DNA from: a virus
DNA: 20,366 nt
Virus record (IMG/VR): IMGVR_UViG_3300030333_002569
Coordinates: 2,531-22,896 of that record
Strand: one strand, 5' to 3'
This document shows positions 1 to 8,720 of this stretch, one piece after another. The position numbers and the translations under genes are program-made. The notes under the pieces are model-generated. The model did no database searches and was not told the DNA's origin. It saw only the letters and a program-made list of their open reading frames with translations. Position 1 is the stretch's first letter. Each line of letters starts with the position of its first letter.

Positions 1-2
1 CT

Positions 3-3000
3 CATCCTGGGCTTGTCGCTGGTGCTTTTGGGCAAGAATTTGTACAAGGGTCTGGTATAGGGTATGGAGAGTTTGCTAGACAAGATATGCGAGGAGCTGA
101 ATCAGCTCTTAGGTCTTTAGGGATAGGTGTTGGATATGGTGCTATTGGTACAGCTGGAGAAGCGGCTGTTACACAGAACTTTTTAGATTTAGCAAGAAAC
201 CGTTTTATGAAAGGTAGAGGTAGCCTTGTTAAAGATGTTTTTGTGCATGGAGGAATACGTTCTGCTCTAGGAGAGGGGACTGCAGAAACACTTCAGGAAA
301 GCATTAGTGTTGCTCAAAAATTTAGAATAGACCCAGACTATGATGCTTCACAAGCTAAATTAGATATGGGTGCTGCTGCGTTCGCTGGTTTTTTTGGTGG
401 TTTTGGTATGGGTCTTGGTACTGGATCTGCTGGAGCAGTTGTGGGTAGAGTCTCAGGTATTGGACGTGAGCAAATGCAAAAAGCTTATGAAAAAGTGGCA
501 GACCGTGAGTATTTTTCACAAATGAATGGTTTTGGTTTTGAGCCCAGCGGCTATAAAACAGCACCTGAACCCGAAGCGTGGTTATTGGCCCAAGTAGATT
601 CTTTATTTGACGAGTCTACAAATGCCCAAGGAGTACGTAATATTGATAAGCCTGCTGCTTATATTCCTTTTACTGACGCTATGGGGCCTGGACAAGCTGA
701 AAATTTCTTAGAAAGAAACGGCATTCAAAAACTTATAGATGAGAAAAAACTTTTTAGATCAGACTTACAAAATGGAATTGTTCTTACTAGAAGACCAGAA
801 ATAATACAAAAAATAAAAGACAATAAACTACGAAACGTTTCGCCTGGGCAAAACGCCGAAGATCTTTTATTAAAAGAGATTCTGGGTTATAGCGCTGTAA
901 GTACACCCGAAGATCAGTTTGTAATGGAGGTTGTCACTAATGATGACAAACAACAAACAGTTCATTATCAATCTTATAAAGATGAGGCAGCTTATGAAGA
1001 TACACTTAAAGCAGTTAAAAAAGTTGTCCCTGGGTTAAGTTCGGAAGGTAAATATAGGCTTCTTAAAACAAGAAACAATAAACCTATTACTGCTGAAGAA
1101 CATTTAGCAGATAGAGCAAGGCTAACTTCTGGAGAACGAGAAGTACAAATAGATTCTTACGCTGAAGATATGTATGAGGGAGACGGGGTATATGACGGAA
1201 AACCTTTGATGTCGGATGGGCGGTTTGTTGAAATGAGCCTTTTTATGTCTGAAGTAGCTCTAAAGAAATCTCGCGTTAAAAAATTTACAAAAGGAAAAAG
1301 GACACCAGAGAGCCTTTATTTTCCCCCTAGAATTACTGCGCTTCAAGGTAAAAAACAAGCTTTTGTAAAAGAAGTAAAAGACAGATTTGACACTCAAGGT
1401 ACTTTTTCTCAAGCGGACTACGCGAACCTTAGCGCTTTATTGGTTGAGCGATTAGCTTTAGTAGCAGAGTCAAAAGTTGATTCTAGTGGTCAGCCTTTTG
1501 CGAGTGAGAAAGAACGACAAGAAGAGATCGGTAGAGTTTCTGCTAAGGTGGGTCGAACTTTAACAGCAATCAAAGAAGAAGATATTGGAAAACCTAAGTC
1601 AGAAGTTTATGGAAAGCTTTATGATGTGTCGGATGTGAATAACCCTAAAAACCCAGACAACCCTAGAAACAGAACTGGTGTGGCTTGGGCGGACATTGTA
1701 GTTACTCCTGGGCACCTTCAAGTTATGAATGACGCGCTTGATGCTATAAATGCAAATCGCCCTGCAGATAAAAAAGTATTGGCGTATGGACGTAAAGACC
1801 CAAGAAGAAGAACAAATTTTGATTTAAAAGATAAGAACCTAATTGGTAAACCTCTTTCTTTTTTCTATACCGATGCGCTTATGGACGAGTATAGAACGTT
1901 AATTGCTGATAACCCAAACAACAACTATGAAATTGAATTAGACATGGATCCTGATTCTCCTACTTATGGCAATTTTTACATTAATGAGATAGGTGAACCT
2001 ACTGACATAGGTATTTATACTGTGCAACAACTAGTAAACGTTGGGATTGCAGAAGGAATTGAAATTGACCGTAAAGCAAAGCTAGACAAAAAACCCACTT
2101 CTAAATTTTTTATAAAAGGACGAGATAGTGCAGAGCATATAAGTGCAGCAAGAAAAAAACAACCTGTTGGTGTTTCTTTGACTCCTCTTTCTCTTAGAGG
2201 AGCTCAAGCAAACTCTTACTCGGGACTTACTACGCAGCCGGAAGCTACTGACTATAAAGCTTTTGATAAATGGATTTTAGACGGGTTCATAACATCTTTA
2301 GTTGAATTAGATAACTTAGGATATGATATATATGTACAGCGTACAACAGCAGGTAAAGATGAGCTTATAAAGCTACAAAACGCAATGCAAGCTGTAATTT
2401 ATAATGAGCAAGGCGACATCGATTATAAAAACATCTTAGATGACGTTGCCCCATATTTAAAAATATATGAACCTAAGAAAGGCATAGGAGGACGAAAGCC
2501 TCTTACTTTAAAATGGGCTGTAGGTCTTGTAGGCACAGGCCCCGTGGCTCAAAACATGCGAGAGCAAGCTAAGATAACTAGGAGGTTTGCAAGGCTTTCT
2601 AGAACAGAAGAGGATGCTCCAAAAATGTTTATAGACTATCGTTTAATCTTTACAAAAGCGAAGGCGTTAGAAATTAAACGGAAAGCGGGGGAAGAAATTA
2701 CTCCAGAGGAACTTGAAGCCGCTGCTTCTGAACAGCCTGTGTTTATCCGTAACAAAGATCAAATTGCTAATGCTTCTCCAGAAACAGAAGAACAAGTACG
2801 AAAAGAGCTTAGTAAGCCTATTCCTTATACTCCTCCTTATGTAGAGGAGGATCAAATTTTGTTAAATTGGCTTCAAGATGAGCTTCCTAGACTGCGTTTT
2901 ACAGAAAGCTATCAAAGAGGAAAAGATAAAATACGAGAAACGTTATTATCAGAAGGTGCTGTAGGACAAGAAGTATTTAAAACAACTGAAGAAGGTCAAT

Positions 3001-6000
3001 TTACACCTTTAAAAGAAACTACACCTTTTGGGCGGGAAATGGCAGAAGAGGTCTATAAACGGGTAAACCCCAACGCGATTCAATATTCAGATGAAGCAGT
3101 AGCAGCTGCAGTTGCAGAGTCAGAAAAACTTGCATTTGATTTTGAAGGCACGAGTGCTCCACAAAGACTACAGAATATTATAAGTTCTGGAAATATAAAC
3201 CAGGCAAAAGCAGAACAAATAAAACAACAAAAAGAGGCTAGGCTAAAAGCAGGCGAAAGAGGTAGACCGATGGAAGCTGTTACTTTATCTGAGAGCCTCG
3301 AAACAAGAACTATTCCTTTTGGGGAAAGTTTTACTTCTAAAGTACAAGAACGGCTATCTGAACAAGTAGGAGAAAAAAGTTTAGCGGAACGGCTGTATGA
3401 TATTGCTCATATTAATTTTAAACTTGACCCTGCTATGAAACTTGTAGTTATGGCGGCGGATGACAACATAGACAAAATGGATGCCTTTCAAGAAATTCCA
3501 ATGGAATTAAAAAAATTCCTTAAAGACAACCAAACAATTGTTAATGAAGTAGAGGCAGAAAAAGGTCGTAGAATTAGAGTTGGAGATACAAATGTAATAA
3601 TTTTACGTATGCCAAAGAAGAAAAAATTAACTGACGCTGAATTTACAGAAGTTGTTTTGGTATATGGACATGAACTAGGACACATAATATTAGATCAAGA
3701 AAATTATATGGGTAACTCTTTAAGTTGGGCGACCCCAAGTAAACAAGAGACTTATAAGCAAAGATTGATGCGAGCGTATGAAGAAGATTTAAAAAACATA
3801 GAAGCAGGAGCGTTTGCTTCAAACCCACAATGGATGGCTGAAAACGGCTTTGAGGAATGGTGGGCGGATAAAGGGAGTTCTTTTTTATTAGATACTGGCC
3901 TTAACGCCAAAAACGGTGGAGAAGCTATTGCAAAACAAACTGCAAATAGGATAAAGAAAGGGTGGTCTGGTATAGATAAACTTCTCCAAGAACGTTTTAC
4001 TCGTAACTCTGTTGGTTATCAAGAGTATGAAAAATATGCTCGAAATGTTGTTAGGGCTTATCGAGAAGGGTCTAGAGCTCCACGTAGGTTTAATCTTTCT
4101 GTTTTACAAAAAAGAAGAATTGATTCTATGTTCCAAGAGTCTTTAACAGGATTAAATAAAGAACAACGAAAAGTTGCAGCTTCTGCATACAAGACCGTTT
4201 TAGAGTGGAGCAAAGATGTCAAAAATGGGGGCATTGTTCACCCCTGGGTCAGAAAAGCTATTTTTGATACCGCGAACTTTATGAAAGGTATAGGAACAAG
4301 AAAAGAAGTTATGGATCACGTACAAGATCAGACCGGGATTAACACTTCAGAGTTTGGTGGGGTAGGCGCTTGGGCAACTTCCAAACTTACAGGAATTTCA
4401 CAATCTAGAACTCCACAAGGGTTACAACAAAGTGTTGGTATTAGAGCAAAATCTGCTCTTAACGCTGTTACAGACTTGGTAGCCCAAAAAACAACAGACA
4501 GTTTAGGGCGGGAAAAAACCATAATAGGAGATAACAATCCACATCTATTATTAGTCGAAGATGAATCGATTTCTATGTTTAAAGAAGAAAAAATAGACAC
4601 TGCTGGATTTACTATTGAAGACGTAAAAAAATATGAGAAAGGGCTTGGCGGAGAAATTTTATGGGTTTGGTTAGACACAGAAAACAGTAGCGGTAAAAAA
4701 GCTACCGCAAAAACAAATCACTCTTTTGGAATTGACCTTGATAATTTAGACATAAGCTTTGAGCGTTTGTTTAATGCTTCTTTGCCCTATCCAAAGATAG
4801 TGTTGCTTAAAGAAGACGGTTTAAAGTCTTGGCAAAAAACACAAATTAAAAAAGGACTTGCCGCAATACCCAAGGTTACAGAGGCTTTACCTGTTTTAAA
4901 CGAGCAAGGTTTTCCAATACCGAACATAGGAGATGGAACAGGTGGAACTTTAACGCCCGCTGCTTTTGAAGCTAGAAAATTTTCTAGGCAGTTTTCTAAG
5001 GATGAACAACTTGCTAGATGGGGAGTTAATATAAGAGACAATTGGGGTTTTGGTAGACAGCTTAATTGGGTAGAGATAGGTAATAATAATGAAATAAAAG
5101 AAAATTTAGTTAAGCTTGCAGTTAAAACACATAAAGGAAAACAATGGCCTATACGTGTTTATAGTAAAAAAACTTGGGACCAACTTAAAAGTAAAAAACT
5201 TGAAGACGGTTTAACTAATGTTAGGTTTTTTGCAAAGCCTGTATATGCTGAAACATTTGGAGAAAGCAGAAAGGTAGGGGAACATTATTATCGTGTAGTT
5301 CAAATTGATGAGGCTTTTGTTAGGCAAACAATCGACTCATTGGTACTCCCGCGCCCAGATGCGGCTAGTATTGATTCTCCTCAAGCGCCTCTTCCTGACC
5401 ATAACATAGGACCAAATACAGTTTCTGACCCAGAAGCAAAAGATCTTTCTATTGGCCTTTTGCCAGAAAGATCGCGTTTATTTGGAAAGATTCCTACTAA
5501 AGAGTTACGTAAGATTGAAGCTTTACATGATCCATACCTTGCGATGGATAGATATTTTAAACACACCTTAAAAAATATTTCTTGGAGGCAGCGTGGAGGA
5601 TGGCAAGAAATGTTGGCGGTTGTTAATGCCGTTAGAGACATGGACCAAAAAGAAGGGGACGATTTAAAAGAAGCAATTATGTATTCTTTAGGTAATTATA
5701 ACGGCGATATTTCTGCACCGCTTAGAAGTTTAAACAGTTGGGGGCTTTGGTTAAATATTACTACGCTTTTAGCGTTTGCGGTTTTTGCTTCTTTCCCTGA
5801 CTTTGCTGGCCCGATTATTCGTTCAAAAGAGTTTAAAGCTATTGGTAATGTTGCGGATGTCATTTCTGAGTATATAAAGGATGGTAATGGATTGAGGCAA
5901 TTTGCAAGAGATCTTGGGGTTGTTGCTCAGGAGTCTTTAGAAACTATTTTTGTATCTGCTGCTGACTTAGACTGGATGGAATCAAGACCTAGACTTTGGT

Positions 6001-6833
6001 CTGCTTACTTTTTCCAGTATACTTTTACAGAAGGGTACACGAGATTTATGCGTACTTTTGCCGCAGGGATGGGTAGGCAATTTGTAATTGAGCATGCTGA
6101 ACGGGCTAAAAAAGGCGACAAAGATTCCATGCGTTATTTAGCTGAATTAGCAGATGAACAAGGCGACCCTCTTACTTGGCAAACAGTTGAGAAATGGTTA
6201 AAGACTAACTATGATTCAAAAACAGGTAAGTACTCTTTTAATGGGCCAGAGGGGCGTAGAGTTAGGCTTGCTATTGGTAGGTTTGTAGACGAATCTATTA
6301 TTCGTCCTACTGCGTTAGATCGCCCTCTATATGCAAATGACCCTAGGTATTCTTTAATCTTTCAATTAAAAACTTTTTTCTATGCTTATGGTAAGACAGT
6401 TGTTGGAGGGGTAGCACGAGAAAGTATGACAAGACACGCGGAAGGAAAACCCATTAGCGCGGTGCTTGCACCTTTATTATTATATGCTACTACAGTTATT
6501 CCATTGACGATGCTTGGTTGGGATTTACGTGAAAGAGCAAAATTTAGATTAGCTCAATTAGCCCCTGGAGTAGAACCTAATTGGAAAACTGTTGGGCGCT
6601 CGCATTATATGGACCAGGGCGACTATTGGTTAGAAGTTTTTGATAGAACAGGGTCTTTTGGGCCTTGGACACAGCTGTTTCAAATGCAGCAAAGTGCGCA
6701 GTGGGGCAAGTTTTGGGGAACTCCTCTTATTGGCCCTAGCGCTGAGCGGGTAGAAGAATTTTTCATGGGGAGGGCTAAGCTACAAGATTATGTACCTATC
6801 TATTCCCAGCTACCTAGGACAGAATGGCAATAA
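3..6833 (+). CDS. Giant polyvalent / internal virion protein with zinc metallopeptidase domain (5' end missing)
   Basis: The reading frame is open to the left edge, so the start lies outside the window. The first ATG (87) has no Shine-Dalgarno and the Gly-rich sequence continues upstream of it; 2276 residues are visible. Counting from that ATG: hydrophobic Gly/Ala-rich segments with a GEGTAETLQE motif (about 10-120), a long charged region without recognised domains, then a metallopeptidase domain with H1195-E-L-G-H1199 (DNA 3669-3683) after a hydrophobic strand, and E1256-E-W-W-A-D1261 as probable third zinc ligand. The C-terminal 400 residues resemble LPD38 of phage large polyvalent proteins, with hydrophobic segments at about 1885-1912 and 2124-2147 and a conserved RPLYANDP..LIFQLKTF stretch. 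Polyvalent proteins are thought to be packaged and ejected with the DNA; the peptidase may cut host proteins or the protein itself. Family assignment is from memory of motifs; target and virion location are inferred. Confidence 0.85.
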   Translation, partial: HPGLVAGAFGQEFVQGSGIGYGEFARQDMRGAESALRSLGIGVGYGAIGTAGEAAVTQNFLDLARNRFMKGRGSLVKDVFVHGGIRSALGEGTAETLQESISVAQKFRIDPDYDASQAKLDMGAAAFAGFFGGFGMGLGTGSAGAVVGRVSGIGREQMQKAYEKVADREYFSQMNGFGFEPSGYKTAPEPEAWLLAQVDSLFDESTNAQGVRNIDKPAAYIPFTDAMGPGQAENFLERNGIQKLIDEKKLFRSDLQNGIVLTRRPEIIQKIKDNKLRNVSPGQNAEDLLLKEILGYSAVSTPEDQFVMEVVTNDDKQQTVHYQSYKDEAAYEDTLKAVKKVVPGLSSEGKYRLLKTRNNKPITAEEHLADRARLTSGEREVQIDSYAEDMYEGDGVYDGKPLMSDGRFVEMSLFMSEVALKKSRVKKFTKGKRTPESLYFPPRITALQGKKQAFVKEVKDRFDTQGTFSQADYANLSALLVERLALVAESKVDSSGQPFASEKERQEEIGRVSAKVGRTLTAIKEEDIGKPKSEVYGKLYDVSDVNNPKNPDNPRNRTGVAWADIVVTPGHLQVMNDALDAINANRPADKKVLAYGRKDPRRRTNFDLKDKNLIGKPLSFFYTDALMDEYRTLIADNPNNNYEIELDMDPDSPTYGNFYINEIGEPTDIGIYTVQQLVNVGIAEGIEIDRKAKLDKKPTSKFFIKGRDSAEHISAARKKQPVGVSLTPLSLRGAQANSYSGLTTQPEATDYKAFDKWILDGFITSLVELDNLGYDIYVQRTTAGKDELIKLQNAMQAVIYNEQGDIDYKNILDDVAPYLKIYEPKKGIGGRKPLTLKWAVGLVGTGPVAQNMREQAKITRRFARLSRTEEDAPKMFIDYRLIFTKAKALEIKRKAGEEITPEELEAAASEQPVFIRNKDQIANASPETEEQVRKELSKPIPYTPPYVEEDQILLNWLQDELPRLRFTESYQRGKDKIRETLLSEGAVGQEVFKTTEEGQFTPLKETTPFGREMAEEVYKRVNPNAIQYSDEAVAAAVAESEKLAFDFEGTSAPQRLQNIISSGNINQAKAEQIKQQKEARLKAGERGRPMEAVTLSESLETRTIPFGESFTSKVQERLSEQVGEKSLAERLYDIAHINFKLDPAMKLVVMAADDNIDKMDAFQEIPMELKKFLKDNQTIVNEVEAEKGRRIRVGDTNVIILRMPKKKKLTDAEFTEVVLVYGHELGHIILDQENYMGNSLSWATPSKQETYKQRLMRAYEEDLKNIEAGAFASNPQWMAENGFEEWWADKGSSFLLDTGLNAKNGGEAIAKQTANRIKKGWSGIDKLLQERFTRNSVGYQEYEKYARNVVRAYREGSRAPRRFNLSVLQKRRIDSMFQESLTGLNKEQRKVAASAYKTVLEWSKDVKNGGIVHPWVRKAIFDTANFMKGIGTRKEVMDHVQDQTGINTSEFGGVGAWATSKLTGISQSRTPQGLQQSVGIRAKSALNAVTDLVAQKTTDSLGREKTIIGDNNPHLLLVEDESISMFKEEKIDTAGFTIEDVKKYEKGLGGEILWVWLDTENSSGKKATAKTNHSFGIDLDNLDISFERLFNASLPYPKIVLLKEDGLKSWQKTQIKKGLAAIPKVTEALPVLNEQGFPIPNIGDGTGGTLTPAAFEARKFSRQFSKDEQLARWGVNIRDNWGFGRQLNWVEIGNNNEIKENLVKLAVKTHKGKQWPIRVYSKKTWDQLKSKKLEDGLTNVRFFAKPVYAETFGESRKVGEHYYRVVQIDEAFVRQTIDSLVLPRPDAASIDSPQAPLPDHNIGPNTVSDPEAKDLSIGLLPERSRLFGKIPTKELRKIEALHDPYLAMDRYFKHTLKNISWRQRGGWQEMLAVVNAVRDMDQKEGDDLKEAIMYSLGNYNGDISAPLRSLNSWGLWLNITTLLAFAVFASFPDFAGPIIRSKEFKAIGNVADVISEYIKDGNGLRQFARDLGVVAQESLETIFVSAADLDWMESRPRLWSAYFFQYTFTEGYTRFMRTFAAGMGRQFVIEHAERAKKGDKDSMRYLAELADEQGDPLTWQTVEKWLKTNYDSKTGKYSFNGPEGRRVRLAIGRFVDESIIRPTALDRPLYANDPRYSLIFQLKTFFYAYGKTVVGGVARESMTRHAEGKPISAVLAPLLLYATTVIPLTMLGWDLRERAKFRLAQLAPGVEPNWKTVGRSHYMDQGDYWLEVFDRTGSFGPWTQLFQMQQSAQWGKFWGTPLIGPSAERVEEFFMGRAKLQDYVPIYSQLPRTEWQ
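3669..3869 (+). other. Zincin active-site region of the giant protein
   Basis: This stretch encodes the HExxH motif (HELGH at 3669-3683) and, 57 residues further on, an EEWWAD motif (3852-3869). HExxH followed by a downstream glutamate is the gluzincin arrangement: two histidines and a glutamate bind zinc and the glutamate of HExxH is the catalytic base. All required residues are present, so the domain is predicted to be active. Confidence 0.75.
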
Positions 6834-6863
6834 ATACAACATAAGTTATAATAGAGAATTAAT

Positions 6864-7238
6864 ATGGCATATTCATCGACAATCAAATTAGTAGTAGGGG
6901 ATACTCTCCCCGTTTTGAACTTTACGCTAAAGGATAGTAATACTGCCGCTTCCGGGGCAACCCTAGATGCTGAGGATTCAGACACTTGGGCGCCTATAAA
7001 CCTAACTGGAGGCACAGTAAAACTTAGAATCCGTGAAGTAGGTTCAACTACTGTCTCTTCTACAATCACTTGCGCTCTTGTTTCAGCGGCAAACGGAACG
7101 TGTACATGTACATTTCCTAGTGGCACGTGGACCGCAGCAGGCACTTTCGAGGGTGAAATTGAATACACGACGTCTGCATCTGCAGTACAAACGGTTCAAG
7201 ATTTTATTAAGTTTGTAGTTAGAGACGATTTTGATTAA
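6864..7238 (+). CDS. BppU-N-like beta-sandwich phage structural protein
   Basis: A 124-residue protein beginning MAYSSTIKLVVGDTLPVLNF. The order is a GDTLPVLNFTLKD strand, a loop, NLTGGTVKLRIRE, a Val/Thr-rich strand, then GTFEGEIEY and a closing FIKFVVRD strand. This is the pattern of the Ig-like N-terminal domain of baseplate upper proteins (BppU_N) and similar small phage tail or neck proteins. It probably builds part of the virion surface or connects fibres. The start is set by the 30-base gap after the giant gene; the ribosome site (AGAGAA, 6853-6858) is weak. Its stop codon shares one base with the next start (TAATG), so the two are probably translationally coupled. The fold is reasonably clear; the exact role is inferred. 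Confidence 0.6.
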   Translation: MAYSSTIKLVVGDTLPVLNFTLKDSNTAASGATLDAEDSDTWAPINLTGGTVKLRIREVGSTTVSSTITCALVSAANGTCTCTFPSGTWTAAGTFEGEIEYTTSASAVQTVQDFIKFVVRDDFD

Positions 7239-8266
7239 TGGCATTTAAAATAACAGTTGATTACGTTGATTTAAAATTAACGATTGATACTGATTCTGTG
7301 GAGTCAGTGTCTACTTTTGTATTTGCAAAATCTACTGTTACTTATGTCGCTCTTCAAAACACCTTAGATTACATTAACTTAACTGCTGCAGACATTATTA
7401 CGGATGCAGACAGTAAGAACCTTTACTTTACTACAGAGCATAACTATTGGGGACAAGACGAGGCTGACTTTAAAGTCACTATGTCCGATGCTTTATCTTC
7501 GTTGGCAACTAGTTTAGCCAAGGCAGATGCTGCTACGTTTGATGCAGAAAATGAAACTGTGGCTAAAGCGCTTAGTACAGCTAAGTCTGAAACAGTGTCT
7601 TTGGCAGAGTCTTTATCTAAAACAATGCACTTTGTTAGAGCTTTTGCGGATACACCATCTGTAACAGAACAACTGTCGTATAGTTTAGGTAAAGCAGCTT
7701 CTGATACATTTAATTTTTCAGAAGCACAAACATTTAATTTTTCAAAACAGCCGACAGGAGATACAGTGGGGGCCAGTGATGCACTAGAATATGACCTCGA
7801 CTATACAATTGCGGATAGTTTTTCTTTTTCAGATTCCTTCAGCAGAGTCGTGCAATTTGCGCGTACTTTCTCGGATTCATTTACATTGGATGACGCAGCC
7901 AGTGTAGATGATGAGCTACAGACCGATGTAACGTTGATTAAAGGCAACATTGTGTCAGTTTCTGAAGCTCTTTCATATGCGTTTAGCACAACTGCCTCTG
8001 AAAGTGTTACAATATCAGAGAGTTTTGCGAACGCCTTTTCTACAGGTACTATTGCGGAAACAGCTAGTTTAGCTGAATCTTCAAGTTGGTCCTTTAGTAG
8101 AGGCACTCAGGCGGATTCGGTAACGATGTCAGAAGCATTAACAGCGCTGTTTAGCCCTACCTATGCAGATACTGCTTCATTATCGGATTCAATATCGGTA
8201 GAATTAACTATTGGAGGCGGGCCATTAAATACCACGGCTCTAAACTCCTCCATGTTAAATGCATAA
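7238..8266 (+). CDS. Fibrous structural protein of about 13 degenerate ~20-residue repeats
   Basis: 342 residues, start overlapping the previous stop by one base. Residues 1-73 form a mixed beta-like head domain. Residues 74-325 are about 13 units of 18-24 residues, each beginning near [D/E][S/T]xx[aromatic/aliphatic][S/T][D/E][A/S][L/F], for example ADSVTMSEAL and ADTASLSDSI. The protein ends in a Gly-rich turn and an Asn/Leu-rich tail (LNTTALNSSMLNA). There is no cysteine, signal peptide or membrane segment. The regular spacing and Ser/Thr/Asp-rich composition suggest an elongated fibre or solenoid on the virion. Its place between a BppU-like protein and the fibre genes supports a structural role. 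I do not recognise a named family; the function is unknown. Confidence 0.75.
   Translation: MAFKITVDYVDLKLTIDTDSVESVSTFVFAKSTVTYVALQNTLDYINLTAADIITDADSKNLYFTTEHNYWGQDEADFKVTMSDALSSLATSLAKADAATFDAENETVAKALSTAKSETVSLAESLSKTMHFVRAFADTPSVTEQLSYSLGKAASDTFNFSEAQTFNFSKQPTGDTVGASDALEYDLDYTIADSFSFSDSFSRVVQFARTFSDSFTLDDAASVDDELQTDVTLIKGNIVSVSEALSYAFSTTASESVTISESFANAFSTGTIAETASLAESSSWSFSRGTQADSVTMSEALTALFSPTYADTASLSDSISVELTIGGGPLNTTALNSSMLNA
7457..8212 (+). repeat. Protein-level tandem repeats, about 13 units of 18-24 codons
   Basis: Units start at roughly residues 74, 98, 118, 138, 156, 175, 193, 213, 237, 255, 274, 293 and 311 of the encoded protein. DNA identity between units is low while the amino-acid pattern is kept. 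These are therefore old, selected protein repeats, not recent tandem duplications. Confidence 0.65.
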
Positions 8267-8275
8267 GAGGTAATT

Positions 8276-8707
8276 ATGTCAGGCATAAATGATCAACTAC
8301 AGCTAAAAGGACACCTACAGATCCATCTTAACGATGAACTTGTACAGGACGTTGACAACTTGGTTGTTACAGCTGGTAAAAACTACGTTGCAAGCAGAAT
8401 AAAAGATGCTTCAGCAACTGCCATGTCACACATGGCTGTTGGCTCTGGTACTACTGCTGCTGCAGCTGGAAACACTGCTCTTGGTTCTGAACTAGGGCGT
8501 GTATCACTTACCAGTACTTCTGTTTCTAACGCCGTTGTTACTTATACAGCTACATTTGCAGCTGGTACAGGTACAGGTGCGGTAACAGAAGCAGGCATCT
8601 TGAACGCAAGTTCTAGTGGTACTATGTTGTGTAGAACAGTCTTTTCTGTAGTAAACAAAGGCGCTAATGACTCCATGACTGTCACTTGGACTGTAACTGT
8701 TAGTTAA
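8276..8707 (+). CDS. Conserved small phage structural protein (fibre- or collar-associated, family not named)
   Basis: 143 residues starting at an ATG preceded by AGAGGT (8266-8271), a good Shine-Dalgarno at the right distance. The N-terminal part (LKGHLQIHLNDELVQDVDNLVVTAG) and the later AVGSGTTAAAAGNTALGSELGRVSL, TEAGILN and LCRTVFSVVNKG segments match a protein type I recall beside tail-fibre genes in many marine and environmental phages. It is rich in Ala, Thr and Ser with beta-strand spacing, and has no signal peptide or membrane segment. It probably belongs to the virion, perhaps as a fibre connector or decoration. Existence as a gene is near certain; the role is inferred from position and composition. 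Confidence 0.7.
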   Translation: MSGINDQLQLKGHLQIHLNDELVQDVDNLVVTAGKNYVASRIKDASATAMSHMAVGSGTTAAAAGNTALGSELGRVSLTSTSVSNAVVTYTATFAAGTGTGAVTEAGILNASSSGTMLCRTVFSVVNKGANDSMTVTWTVTVS

Positions 8708-8708
8708 T

Positions 8709-8713
8709 AGGAG
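8709..8713 (+). promoter_or_regulatory. Shine-Dalgarno fixing the GTG start of the first fibre gene
   Basis: AGGAG lies seven bases before GTG at 8721, just after the stop of the previous gene (8705-8707). No in-frame ATG competes nearby, and the encoded N-terminus (MGVLFTNNASTTL) looks like the usual start of this fibre type, so GTG is accepted as the start. Confidence 0.8.
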
Positions 8714-8720
8714 TAGATAA

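Noticed and set aside
87-89. ATG as the real start of the giant gene
   Set aside because: The frame is open from position 3 with the same Gly-rich style, and there is no Shine-Dalgarno before 87; the gene is cut by the window edge.
4328-4678. 116-codon open frame on the - strand
   Set aside because: Antisense to the giant gene, whose reading frame and protein character are clear; no supporting signals.
4688-4708. Hairpin GCGGTA/TACCGC in the giant gene
   Set aside because: Short 6-pair stem with an A-rich loop and no T run, inside a long coding region; probably chance.
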